Source: Zantedeschia hybrid cultivar (taxonomy: Eukaryota > Streptophyta > Magnoliopsida > Alismatales > Araceae). From it: 64,000 bases of DNA. Location: assembly GCA_030544215.1 (NCBI GenBank), contig JARZZO010000014.1:19626234-19690233 (forward strand), in the 5' to 3' direction. Below are positions 33,490-44,184 of the stretch, piece after piece. The notes below the pieces were generated by a model. The model did not search any database. It had not been told where the DNA came from and saw only the letters and a list, made by a program, of their open reading frames with translations. The position numbers and the translations under genes were made by a program. Position 1 is the stretch's first letter; the number at the start of each line of letters is the position of its first letter.

Positions 33490-34240
33490 TGAACCAATAG
33501 CTACATTCATCATCTGATATGTGAGGCATAGGCTTGCCTGAAAGTTGGATGCCACTATTATTGACAGCAGCAACCATGGGAGCAACACCCAGAACACTAG
33601 TGGAACTGACTGATTTGAGACGATCCTCTTCAGCAATTAACTCATTAAGTGCAGCAAAAACAGTAGGAAGAGGAGACCGATGCAACAAAGATCCACGAAC
33701 AGCCTCAAACTCGTCGCGAAGAGCCATCAAAAATTGGGTGAGTCTCTTGTTTTCACGATATCGAATAAAGTCAAAGTTACCCTGAATGGACTGTGGTTCC
33801 ATAAGAGCAATATGATCCCAAAGAACACTGAAGTGAGAATAGAATTCCTGAATAGACTGGCTCCCTTGACGAGCAGACCGTATTTCACCTTCAAGTTGAT
33901 ACTCTTTAGCAAAATTAGTTTGCGTATAAAGTAAGCCCAAATAGTCCCATGCAGACTTGACAGTGGAAAATTTTGCCAACTGAAGGCCAATATGCTGTTC
34001 TACAGAATTATTAATCCATGTAAGGATCTTGGAATTATTCACATGCCATTCTTCTAACGCTTGCTCATACTCAGTTTGTTTATCAGCAAAAGAGTCAACC
34101 TGAGGCAGAACAGCTGTGCCATCGACGTATTTCCACATCTTCTTACCGCGTAAGAAGTGTGTCATCACATAGCTCCAATAATAGTAATTTGTTCCATTCA
34201 ATCTAGTGCTTATAGCTTTCAACTCATCATGTGCCTCCAT
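33490..34240 (-). pseudogene. Copia Gag, C-terminus deleted
   Basis: About 245 residues of a UBN2/DUF4219-type copia Gag, beginning MEAHDELKAISTRLNGTNYY and including YWSYVMTHFLRGKKMW and LTQFLMALRDEFEAVRGSLL. The zinc knuckle, protease and most of integrase that should follow are absent. After PMPHISDD the DNA jumps into the integrase C-terminal part at about 33,490. Confidence 0.9.
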
Positions 34241-34699
34241 TATATTTGATCAAAACAAAGACTAACCGCAGGTGCCAAGGCGTGTAATGGAGCCAAAGAA
34301 TTGTGCAACAATTAAAAAAAAAAGATGAAGAACAATATTGACAACACCAAATCTGAATAAAAAACGGCCAAATCACAGCGATTGTTGTGCAAACACCAAA
34401 CAAGGTTCACAAGATAATGATGGCACAACAAAAGACAAGAGGACAACAAAACCTGGTGGAAACTCCTTTTGGATGAGATAACAAGAAGATGGGCCTCCTC
34501 CGGACGTGATGCCAACCAGAACAGGACAAAGGTAATGATATTAGTTCTTAAATAATACTAGGCCCTGAGATGATGACCACCAATGGCCACCTAGCAGAAA
34601 ACAACAGCAGCAAGAGGGCTTCCTCACGAACAACATGGAACGCAGGTGACCAAGCGGATCTTAGAAGCGACTAGCACACATACGTCTGTTCTGATACCA

Positions 34700-34896
34700 T
34701 GTTAGCAAGCGAAACACGAGAGGGAGAGAAGGAAAAACACTATTTTACATGTTCTCAATTAAGGTCAATATATACAGTTTTACATGTACAAAGAACAGAA
34801 AGTGAGGTCCACATATAGAACCCCCAAATAAGTAAGGAGCTGTAAACGAAATCTCCAAACCAAGGCAACACCTAAACATAACAGTTTCTATTAACA
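34700..34896 (-). repeat. Copia 5' LTR
   Basis: 197 bp, followed by ACGAA. The inner neighbour is the primer site TGGTATCAGA read on the minus strand. Confidence 0.95.
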
Positions 34897-35085
34897 ACGA
34901 ATACTCCTCCTTTTTCCCCAATCTACGCCCAACCCCGCCACTCCGTCCTAATTTGGAAAATCTCCCACCCCTCTCCCCTCCCCTACCACTATCAATATTC
35001 CCTCCCCCCCTCTCTCTCTCCCCCCGTCTCTTTGTCCCCCCCCCCCCCCACCATCTTCCTCTCTCTCCTCTCTTTATGTCTCAAT

Positions 35086-35398
35086 CTCACTCTCTCTGTA
35101 GAGAGAGTAAGACTAAGAGAGAGAGTGAGACTAAGAGAGAGAGAGTGAGACTTAGAGAGAGAGAGACGCACACAAAGAGAGAGAGAGGGAGAGAGAGAGA
35201 CACACACAGAGATTGAGAGCATAGAGAGTGAGACTGAGAGAAGGGGAAATAGAGAGACATCGAGAAAGAGTTAGACAGAGAGAGAGAGTGAGAGCAGACA
35301 TGGAGAGAGGGAGAGAGTGAGACTAAGAGAGAGGAAGATAGAGAGAGAGAGAGAAGGAGAGATAGAGAGAGAGTGAGGGAGAGAGAGAAAGAGAGATG
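35086..35398. repeat. GA/AG-rich microsatellite tract
   Basis: Over 300 bases of interrupted (AG)n with scattered C and T, following a C/T-rich block at 34,960-35,085. It lies inside the CACTA element. Open frames here are repeat artefacts. Confidence 0.9.
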
Positions 35399-35439
35399 AA
35401 CACTAAAAATATGGTAGCACAATAATTTTTTTTAGATAA

Positions 35440-35845
35440 AAATATGTAGAACACTAAGAATAATTAAGTATAACTTAAGTATATACATAAGTATAAGTTA
35501 TACTTATATACTTAAGTATAAGTTATACTTAACTACACATAAGTATATAAGTATACCTAAGTATAACAAGTTTACTTGTTATACTTAAATACATTAGTAT
35601 AAGTTATACTTTAAGTTTTTTTTCTCTTCTCTCTCTCCCTCTCTGTCACACAGACATACACAAGTAAACTTGTTATACTTAGGTACACTTATATACTTAT
35701 GTGTAATTAAGTATAACTTATACTTAAGTATATAAGTATAACTTTGGTACTTGTATACTTAAAAGTATATTTAAATACTTAAGTTATATACTTAAGTACA
35801 ACTTAAGTATAGTTTTAAGTATACTTAATAACTCATTTAATTAGT
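35440..35845. repeat. Palindromic ACTTAAGTATA repeat array
   Basis: Words such as TAAGTATAAGTTATACTTA and TATACTTAAGTATA occur many times in both orientations and are themselves palindromic. The 400-bp block could fold extensively. No gene is present. Confidence 0.8.
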
Positions 35846-36227
35846 TTTTTGAATTTTGTGTGTTCTATGTGTGTGTATTTGACAAACACTTGTTTTATTG
35901 TGCAAGTTGCTCGAGACATCAGTGTGCATACGGAGTCATCTTACTGCCTGCATTTGCATACGTTTGAGAGATATAAAATTATCTCGGTTCCCGATTAGAA
36001 CTCCAGTCGCTTGTAAATAGCTGTACATAATCGACTTCTGGACCCCTTCAAAAAAAAAACAAGAGAGATATAAAATTATATTTTTTTTTATTTGTCTACT
36101 TGTATGTCGATGTGAATGCAATGCAATGTGAATACTTGTCTAGTCTATACAAATTTTGTTTGTGAGTCTTTCGATATCATATATTGCGGAGATGTGGATT
36201 TTACTTTTTTTGCAGATACACATATGG

Positions 36228-36306
36228 ATGTGGATGTAAATATAAATTTTTATGTAGGTGTAGTTGTGAATGTGGATGTGATTGTAGATGTAGATGTGGA
36301 TGTGTA
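36228..36306. repeat. GATGTG-type hexamer repeat
   Basis: Degenerate copies of GTGGAT, GTAGAT and GTGAAT in tandem. Probably a simple repeat in the CACTA interior. Confidence 0.65.
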
Positions 36307-36599
36307 TATGTTTTTTTTACTGGTGCAGTTGTGGACGTGAATTTATCTTTTTTTGGCCTGTTCAAAATTTTTATTATGATATATGTTTTTACTGTTCTTT
36401 TATAATAATGACACATATTGAGTATAAAATCTTAAATTATCATGTTGGACAGTCTACGGATACCTGATCATCTAATCTGATAGGTTCAGATAAGCCTGGT
36501 CGTATTCGCTGTAGTTCGTATTTGCTGTAGTGGATAACGCGAGACGTTGAGGTCATAGGCGGCGTCCCATAATGGTGGTCACCAGTAGCAACAGCGGTG

Positions 36600-36874
36600 G
36601 CGCTGTTCATTCCCTCAAGGAGCATATAGAGGGATTGAGGGCTGAGCTTGACTAGTACCAACAGCAATAGGAGCAGGCAAAGATGAGGGCGGAGATCATG
36701 GCGGAGGTAGCTTGTCAGCTCGTTGAGCGGAGGCAGCCGTAGCCCTTGCAGGTGCAGTCCCCGCAGCAACAACTATCTCAGCAACAGCAGCTGCAGCCCC
36801 TGCAAGAGGAGGACATAGGGGCTGAGGGGTCATTGGGAGAGGATGACGAGGACCCTGATTTTGGCTTAGATTGA
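36600..36874 (+). pseudogene. Remnant C-terminal tail of a Ptta/En/Spm-like transposon protein
   Basis: The plus strand reads EHIEGLRAELD, then stops, then AEIMAEVACQLVERRQP, a stop in place of glutamine, a glutamine-rich run (QQQLSQQQQLQPLQ) and an acidic end (EDDEDPDFGLD) with a double stop. A coiled, glutamine-rich then acidic C-terminus just inside the CACTA end fits plant En/Spm accessory proteins. At least three in-frame stops make it non-coding. The assignment is by position and composition. Confidence 0.5.
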
Positions 36875-37009
36875 TAGACGTTCTGTATTGTATGGTACTT
36901 TTCGCATCAGGGTTTGTATTGTGGTTATGTATTGTTTGATAATTTGTATCGTGTATTTGTTGTGTGTATTCACAAGTATTTATAATGTACTTTTTTATTT
37001 TAGACTAAA

Positions 37010-37459
37010 AAATGTTAGTGACAGCTTTAGCATCTAGCCGTCGCTTCGAATATTTGCGAAGGAGAAACTATAGTTTATCCGTCGCGAATATTGGAATACT
37101 AGCGACGGCTAAGTAATCAAGCCGTCACTAATATCTAAATGTTAGCGACAACTTTAATATTCGAATACTAGCGATGGCTACAGATTTCAGCCGTTGCTAA
37201 TATGCTAAAATATTTGCAGTAGTTTCTTTGTTTAGTCGTCGCTAATAATCAATTATTCATGACAAATAATTTTAAGCCATCGCTAATATTTGGCCTATTA
37301 GCGACAAATATTTTTATACCCGTCACAAACATTCGGGACGGAACTTTCAGTGACCACATTTGCGATGAGGATAAAGTCGTCGTAAATAATATTAACGCTG
37401 ATTTTTATGTTATTCACGACGACTTGTAGACGTCTCGAATATTTCTATTTTTACTAGTG
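37010..37459. repeat. Right subterminal repeats and terminus of the CACTA element
   Basis: Alternating TAGCGACGGCT and AGCCGTCGCTAAT units in both orientations, about fifteen in 430 bp, ending in TTTTTACTAGTG at 37,459. These match the left-end cluster interrupted at 28,860. Confidence 0.78.
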
Positions 37460-37554
37460 TTATCTCATTGTCTCAATTTGCATCCAATGGTCACATCGGG
37501 TAGAAAATCATTGCACATTGAGTAATATTAGTTATACTGAGTGTCAGTTTAGTA

Positions 37555-38055
37555 AGCTGAGTCATCTTATGTCGTAAGATGATGTTGATGTACATGGTTT
37601 GGATAATTTTTTATTCGGATGGGTTAGACAAGTATTAAATATGGTTTGAAGTTTTGAATATTAGACATGTCTACGAAGTATTTGTCATACTTAAAAAATA
37701 TTCATCATCTCTACGTATTTGTGTACATATTTTTTAGCATGACAAGTATTTTGTAGCTGTGACAAATACTCCGTAGGTATAGTAAATAGTATTTGTCATG
37801 CCTACGAAGTATTTATCATGTTTAAAAAAATTTGTCATCTCTACATGTGTATATAGATCTATGTACGTAATAAATATTTTCGAGCATGACAAATAATTCG
37901 TAAACTATTTGTTTTGTCCACATGTATTTGTTATATTTAGAATCTTATACCCACATTTAATGTTTGTCTGACTCGTTCGAATAAAAATTTATCTAACCCA
38001 TATGTCACCAACTCATGTGGACCAATGTCATCTTGTATTTCAAGATAACTTAATT
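37555..38055. mobile_element. Fold-back MITE next to the CACTA element
   Basis: The left arm (GTCATCTTATGTCG onward, with TTTTTTATTCGGATGGGTTA) is inverted on the right (TAACCCATATG side, ending TTGTATTTCAAGATAACTTA). The middle has repeated AGTATTTGTCATGCCTACG words. A related half copy lies at 60,435-60,805. Confidence 0.68.
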
Positions 38056-41000
38056 TATTGCATTGACCACTTACTACAATAAACATTACTCTGCACGTAT
38101 ATATGTAATCACGACAGCTGGTTGTGTTTTCCACCTTGATGTGGCTCAACAATTTTGGCAACGGTGATCTTTCAGGTTGGACACGTACTAATGATGACCA
38201 ACTGAGTATGTGGCTCAACAATATAAGAGCAAATAGTTAAAGAGGAAAATTTTGAAATCAAATCTCATATGTTTGAATGCTTTTCACAAATTGCAGCAGA
38301 AAACGTAAATCAAATCTTATTTTACGACGTGGTATCTTTTATCTCAAGTAATTAATTACTTGACTAAGATGGAGCAGCCGCTGTGATGCCAAAAGGATTC
38401 TACAAATAAATAGTTGTCGAATCTCTCTTTAACGAGAAAAATTTGCATACTTGATTCACTTAAGATTTTTTTTTTCATCAAAAGTATTTATAGTCTTTTT
38501 AGTGTAGAAAGTATATAATTTAATATTTAATATTCTTTTTCTTTGGACGACCATTTCGAGTTTGAAAGTCCCACAATAAGGATTTCCATAGGCTTTGTCA
38601 CTTGCCGAGAGGATTCGAACATAAACTCTCACCATCCAGTGACCTGCAAAGAGTACCAAGATATAAACTCTTACATTTCGAGAGACAAATCCCTCTTCTT
38701 TTACAGTGAAATTGGAACATGAGACCTAACTTTTACAAGAAAAGTCGAATATCGCCGAGCTATAGACTTTTTTTGTGAAAAAGAAAAGAAAACGTAATAA
38801 AAATGGAGGTAGCATGTTTCATATGTCCCATTCGATAGAGCTCCATATGCTATGCGTGTAATTTAAACATGTCTGCGTTTTCTTGAACTACCACATTAAA
38901 TTTGTCTTTTCCCCTTGGGTCTTTGTTGGGTTCATAGAGGATGTCCTCGCGTTTTCCCGATCTCCTGCTCATTTAAAATTCAGCAGTAGTTGACTCTTTT
39001 GAGTAAATTTCGGCCTCTTCAATTTAAAATGTTCTGGCAGATGAATGCTGTGAGCCCCATTATGCCTCTTAGCTGAAAGAATTAACAAAGAAGGCATCAT
39101 TATAAATAATGCATGGCGTTAAGGGAAGCGTGGTTAAAATCCAAGTGCCAATCGGAAGCTGTTGGAGCGACTATGTAATATACTGTCTTACATCAGTTAA
39201 TTTCAGTTGTGGTGTCAGTATTTATGATATTGAGTTCTTCAAATTTAACACTTGAATTTTGTGATTTGTAAGATGATATTAAAACAGGAGTTTGACCCAA
39301 CCTTATCTTTCCAAATTTATCATCAAATTTGTGCCGCCTCCTCTGATTTAATTTTCACGTCCCATTCTACGGTCGCAAGGAAGAGTGTTGGACCGACTAC
39401 GTAATAGTCTTACATCTACTTCAGTCATCAACCCCTAACTATTGTTGGTGCCGTGACTGCCGTCATATAGATCCCAACAAAAGAAATCTAGAAATTTCAA
39501 CCTCTAATTACGTCAATTCACAAACGAGATCTTCATTTTACTAGTTTTGACTTTTGAGACCAATGCTGTCAAAATCAAAGATTTAACATCAATCAAAACG
39601 ATCTTATGATATAACGCTGTGGATTCTGTTCCAACGTTCAACAGGAAAATTCATTTATATCTCACTTTGCACGTCAAGAACTATAACCAGGCAAGCTAGA
39701 TCTATATGTATTATATTACTATTGGAGATATTACGATTTGATTGCTCAATGGAGTCTACACAGGTGATCAGTTTTGCTCTTTCACGAATTCCCTCTTCCT
39801 AAAAGAGTGCTTCCTTCTTTCATTAATGAGGTCGTGTCCACGTTTGATTTGATGAGTTCATGTCACAAATCTTATAGTGATAGTGATCAAAAGCTTTTTT
39901 CTTCAAAACAACGCTAAGAGGACCTCGCTATTGCAATCTGACTGGAGGGTAGGGTCACAGGCCAACATGGTCTCATTGCGCCCTGTTTTTCTCTATTTTC
40001 GACTTGACAGTAAGAAACCCAAGTCAGCTGGACCAAACATCTTCCTTCTTATTTAATACTGGCTGCCTATCTCCGGGTTCTCTGACCTTGTTTCCTTCTT
40101 GCTCTACTTTGATGGATTAGGTGAAGTAATAGCTGGATTTTTGGGCCTCCTCCATAGTATATACCTCACCACATTATAGGGTTCCTTCCCGGTGTTAGTC
40201 GGGAAAAGCACATGCAGCATCAAGCCTTTAAAAAAAGCTAGAAAAAGCCCACCTGGTCATCTCGTTTGCCGAAGGGTCCTGGAACCTTCCACAAATCCTT
40301 TCTTTGCAAAGATCATGTGCTCCCTTTCACGATCTCGCAGGCAATCCCCTTTTATAGTGGTGTTTGTTCGCTCCATTTGGGTGTGAACCCGGTTGCATGC
40401 AGCTAGCCGTGGCATCTCAGGGGAGAACATTGCAGTGGATGAGATGTTCGTGGCAGCCAGCCGCGCGTGCTTTTGAGAAACATTTGATTCGCTTCAATCT
40501 TGTGTCTTTTTTTTGTTCTTACTTCTTTGCATGTAACATTCTAAAACTTTAATGTAGGTAAACCGTGGGTTAAAGCGTTTTAAAGTTTAAAATATGTGAG
40601 AAGGCCCTTAATTAGGTGACCACGCCTCTTGCAAACGATCTTGCAATGTTCATTCGATGTCTACTTTATTAACAAAGATGTTTACAAGGTGATTCACCGG
40701 TATAAGTTCTTGTATGGAGCAATTTTCAGTCGAAAGTATATTTAAATTTTTACAAATTTCAAGTTAAATTATTTGTTGTAAAGTAGATACATATTAAAAC
40801 TTGAATGTCATCTTTATGAGTTTCTAACCTGCAATAACCGTTAAAAATTCTAACCTAGCTAAAATAAAATTACAACTACTATAAAATTTAATTAAGTACA
40901 GCTCTTTTTGATGAAATATATTTAGCCTTAAAAGTTGAACCCAGAAATGTCTTCTCGGCCAAATATGATTCGAGTGTATGCAATAGTCCTCCTTTCACCT

Positions 41001-42640
41001 CTCCTTTTCACCGGGAGCAAACCACGCAAGGCCACGAAAGCTCAAGATGGAAGAGCCAGGAATCGCAGGTCTCTTTCTACCTCCCTCTTCTACTCATTTT
41101 ACCCTTTTTTGTTCTTTTCCTCAAAAATCGATGAGCAATGACGTTACTAGTAGCAGTATGAAAACCAGGTCCTTGACTCTTTGACCTATGGTGGGCCTCG
41201 CGCACAGTGCTCAGTACTGATGGCAACTCCATGTTCTTTATATACAGAAGAAAGGGAAATTAAAAAGAAAAAGGTCCATGCAGCAAGCAACGTACATGAA
41301 GGTGGCAGCTAGAATCATTGGTGGGAGTGGTTAGGGTCTGCAAGGGAGAGGAGGGGCCCCGCCCCCGGGAGAGGTCTGGCGTCAATGGCCCAGTTACATG
41401 AAAGTTGCAGTGCAGCTTTAATTTATTTGTTCCTCCCCGGATTACCTGTCTCGGCCGGGAACAGGAGCACGGCCTACTGTCCCAGTACTCGCTACTCGAG
41501 TGTAGCAGTCGCCCTCTTATTAGACCAATTCGTAAGTTCCTACACGTATGTCTATATTAAGACGAGAATCATAAGATACATATATATTATCTTGCCTCTG
41601 TAGACCAGATAAAATTTAAGAGAAAAAACACATAAGATATCATCCACCTATCTAGGCGAAAGCATTACACTAAGCATTGCACAATAGGCGTACGTGACTA
41701 AGCGCAACTGTTAGATGGAGGAAAGGATGAAGAGAAGAGCACGAAGGAAGAAGAAGGCGTGGAGGTTCTCGAGTTCTCCCGCTCGATCGCGGGGCCGACA
41801 CTCCGCACAACACGGCCTCACTCCGCGCGTCGCAAGGCGGAATGGAGCGGCGAGCACGAAATTTTCAACGGGAAGATAGCATTTTAAATGGCGGGGGTCA
41901 GTAGAGCGACCACATGGAAAACAATGTTTGGCTTCGCCGGGATGCCCATCCTGTGTCTTGTGATGTACCCAAGCGGACAACGTCCTCGGTCTGCTGCGTA
42001 CGACTTCAGTGGCATGATTAGTGTGCTCCGAGGGCCCACGCGGATGGACGGACAGGAGTAAACAACGCCTTGATCCATGTGAAGTGATGTCTGAACTCTA
42101 TACCCGATCACCACTCCGGTGAGCTAGAGATCCTTCGACCTCTTAGGGCCACGGAAACGTGCTCGCCAAGCCACTTCAGACGTGGATCGCGATTCCGGAT
42201 CATATTACTGATGTAACGCGAATCACATATTTCGCCGCAGCCAGTGTAGGCGATTGATTCCTGTGAGGTAAATAGAAGACGTAATCCGCTTGACCGGCAA
42301 GTCAGGAATAATACTTGTTGCATTCAAAGTGTAATTTTGCACCGTCTTTGGTATAGTAGGTAAATAAGAAATATATTTTTTAAACTTTTTTTAAGTGTAT
42401 TTTAAAGTGTTTTATACGTTCAGACAAATTAATTTTTAATTAAATAATTTAAAAAAAAATTAAAAACCGTTATTAGATTCGAATACATTATACAGGTAAC
42501 CCTTTCAGTGCACCCAACATTACCCGTTAAGATGAGATCGGGTGAATCCGATACCCATGTGAACACTCTTGTTAGGATCTTATTTTAGTTCGTCCTGGCA
42601 AGCAAAAGATAGGGTTTGCTAGATGGGGACTGCTCTCCCC
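38056..42640. other. Spacer upstream of the extensin gene
   Basis: AT-rich with no recognised gene. A GC-richer patch at 41,700-42,330 gives short open frames on the minus strand with no domain. The last few hundred bases are the promoter region of the extensin gene. Confidence 0.5.
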
Positions 42641-42642
42641 AG

Positions 42643-42650
42643 CTATAAAA
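42643..42650 (+). promoter_or_regulatory. TATA box of the extensin gene
   Basis: CTATAAAA in a C-rich context. Plant transcription usually starts 25-35 bases downstream, that is near 42,675. The ATG at 42,652 would then lie outside the transcript, and the first usable ATG is at 42,727. The leader would be about 50 bases. Confidence 0.75.
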
Positions 42651-42726
42651 GGTGGCCATGGACGCCCAGAAGAGACCAGCTTTCCCTCCGGCTCATGGTG
42701 GTGGGATAGAGAGAAGTGTTGGAGAG

Positions 42727-44184
42727 ATGGGGACGAAGAAGATGTCTTCCTCCTCCTCCAAGGCCGTAGGCCTCTGCATGCTCTTGCTGGCCCTGTCCTC
42801 GTTCCAGTGCAACGCCACTGCCTCTCCTTACCACTACACGTCGCCGCCTCCTCCCGTCAAGTACCCTCCTACGACCGCCCCTCCTCCCCATCACCCGCAC
42901 CACCGCCACCACCCCCCGCCGCTGCCTCCGCCTACGCCCGCGCCTCACCCGCCTTACTCCTATCCCATTTCACCGCCTCCAAGTCACCACCACCGCCACC
43001 ACCGCCACCACCACAACCCTCCTCTCCCGCCACCGCCCCATGTGAAGCCGCCACCTTACCACCACAAGTCGCCACCGCTCCCCCCACCAACTCCGGTGTA
43101 CCGACCGCCGTATCATCACAAGCCATCGCCGGCACCAACACCGGTGCACCCGCCTTACCACTACAAGTCCCCGCCTCCGCCCGCTCCCGTGCATCAACCG
43201 CCGTATCATTACAAGTCGCCGCCGCCACCGACACCAGTGCCCCATCCCCCATACCACTACAAGTCGCCACCACCACCCGTTCCGGTGCATCGGCCGCCGT
43301 ACCACTACAAGTCGCCACCACCACCCGTTTCGGTGCATCGGCCGCCGTACCACTACAAGTCGCCAGCACCACCAACTCCAGTGTACCACCCCCCTTACCA
43401 CTACAAGTCGCCGCCACCGCCGCCTACTCCTGTATACCATCCACCCTATCACTACAAGTCGCCGCCACCGCCACCGCCAACTCCAGTATACCATCCACCC
43501 TATCACTACAAGTCGCCACCACCGCCGCCCACTCCTGTATACCAGCCACCCTATCACTACAAGTCGCCGCCACCGCCGCCGCCAACTCCCGTATACCATC
43601 CACCCTATCACTACAAGTCGCCCCCACCGCCGCCGCCAACTCCCGTGCATTCCCCCGCATATCACTACAAGTCTCCGCCACCACCGACCCCCGTGTATCA
43701 TCCTCCGCTCCACTACAAGCCGCCGCCTCCGCCACCCCACGTGTATCACCCCCCGCACCACCACTACCCTCCCCCACCCCCATACGACAGGTTCCCACCT
43801 TTCCCTCCACCACCCCCAGTCCACAAGTACCCGCCACCTCCGGTCTACCACCCTGCGTCCCCTCCGCCACCAGTCCACAAGTACACCTACCCTCCGCCTC
43901 CCACGCCAGTCTACCACTCTCCATCCCCTCCCCCACCGGTGCACAAGTACACCTACCCTCCGCCGCCGACCCCAGTCTACCACCCTGCATCGCCACCGCC
44001 GCCAGTTCACGGGCAAACTCCCCCGACGCCAACATACCACCCCAAGTCACCTCCACCTCCACACCCCGTCTACGCCTACAAATCTCCTCCGCCGCCGCCG
44101 CCACCAGTTTACAAGCCCCCGTCACCAACACCAACACCTCCTCACTACATCTACGCATCACCACCTCCGCCGCCGCACCACTAG
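42727..44184 (+). CDS. Extensin-like hydroxyproline-rich glycoprotein
   Basis: 485 residues from the chosen start, which gives a clean signal peptide: MGTKKM, a serine run, a leucine-rich core, cleavage near CNATAS. The mature protein is repetitive. A His/Pro-rich block is followed by about thirteen copies of PPYHYKSPPPP(PP)TPV, then HKYxYPPPPTPVYH repeats and a VYAYKSPPPPPPPVYK end. SPPPP motifs are the usual sites of proline hydroxylation and arabinosylation. Tyr-X-Tyr (YHY, YAY, YIY) are known cross-linking motifs, so the product should be secreted and cross-linked into the cell wall. An in-frame ATG exists at 42,652, but the TATA box two bases before it argues against its use. The gene has no intron and no break. 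Other frames are also open because of the repeats. Confidence 0.93.
   Translation: MGTKKMSSSSSKAVGLCMLLLALSSFQCNATASPYHYTSPPPPVKYPPTTAPPPHHPHHRHHPPPLPPPTPAPHPPYSYPISPPPSHHHRHHRHHHNPPLPPPPHVKPPPYHHKSPPLPPPTPVYRPPYHHKPSPAPTPVHPPYHYKSPPPPAPVHQPPYHYKSPPPPTPVPHPPYHYKSPPPPVPVHRPPYHYKSPPPPVSVHRPPYHYKSPAPPTPVYHPPYHYKSPPPPPTPVYHPPYHYKSPPPPPPTPVYHPPYHYKSPPPPPTPVYQPPYHYKSPPPPPPTPVYHPPYHYKSPPPPPPTPVHSPAYHYKSPPPPTPVYHPPLHYKPPPPPPHVYHPPHHHYPPPPPYDRFPPFPPPPPVHKYPPPPVYHPASPPPPVHKYTYPPPPTPVYHSPSPPPPVHKYTYPPPPTPVYHPASPPPPVHGQTPPTPTYHPKSPPPPHPVYAYKSPPPPPPPVYKPPSPTPTPPHYIYASPPPPPHH

Larger units (their letters stand above)
29072..33490 (-). pseudogene. Copia pol remnant: integrase end, reverse transcriptase, RNase H
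   Basis: Reading on the minus strand: the end of integrase (CVFLGYGLSQKGYRCYDP), then reverse transcriptase from the block WQNAMTEELDAL to the catalytic LYVDDMIITG, interrupted at FLSIEV. After the solo LTR it resumes at SSPRGYILSQSKY and runs through RNase H (CDNKSAIQI, TKHIEIDCHFIR). Visible breaks are a stop in place of the tryptophan after RAIGCK (near 32,820), a stop before VRVLISV (near 32,690), a stop in place of the glutamate in STTEAEYRAM (near 29,395) and the 2.36-kb insertion. Protease and the integrase core are missing. It cannot encode a working polyprotein. Confidence 0.93.
28861..34896 (-). mobile_element. Ty1/copia retrotransposon, defective, inserted in the CACTA element
   Basis: The LTRs are 28,861-29,058 and 34,700-34,896 (TGTTAGCAAG...ATTAACA), flanked by the perfect 5-bp duplication ACGAA at 28,856-28,860 and 34,897-34,901. 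On the minus strand the primer site TGGTATCAGA (34,690-34,699) is of initiator-Met type, and the polypurine tract GAGGGGGGA lies at 29,059-29,067. The LTRs differ by about seven substitutions and one indel in 197 bp, older than the gypsy element at the window start. Gag and pol carry a large internal deletion and stop codons, and pol is split by a solo LTR. Confidence 0.95.
28516..37459. mobile_element. Degenerate CACTA (En/Spm) element, host of nested insertions
   Basis: The right end reads inward CACTAGTAAAAATAG. The left end reads GACTAGTAGAATTC, a mutated CACTA terminus. Both ends carry clusters of GCGACGGCT-type subterminal repeats in both orientations, as is usual for CACTA elements. 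A remnant of a Ptta/En/Spm-like protein tail lies at 36,600-36,874. The expected 3-bp duplication is imperfect (TTG against TTA). Without the copia insertion the element would be about 2.9 kb, so it is a deletion derivative. Confidence 0.72.

Noticed and set aside
34953..35422. Frames of 76-111 codons rich in Ser/Leu or Arg/Glu
   Set aside because: They are translations of the GA microsatellite and the CT-rich block.
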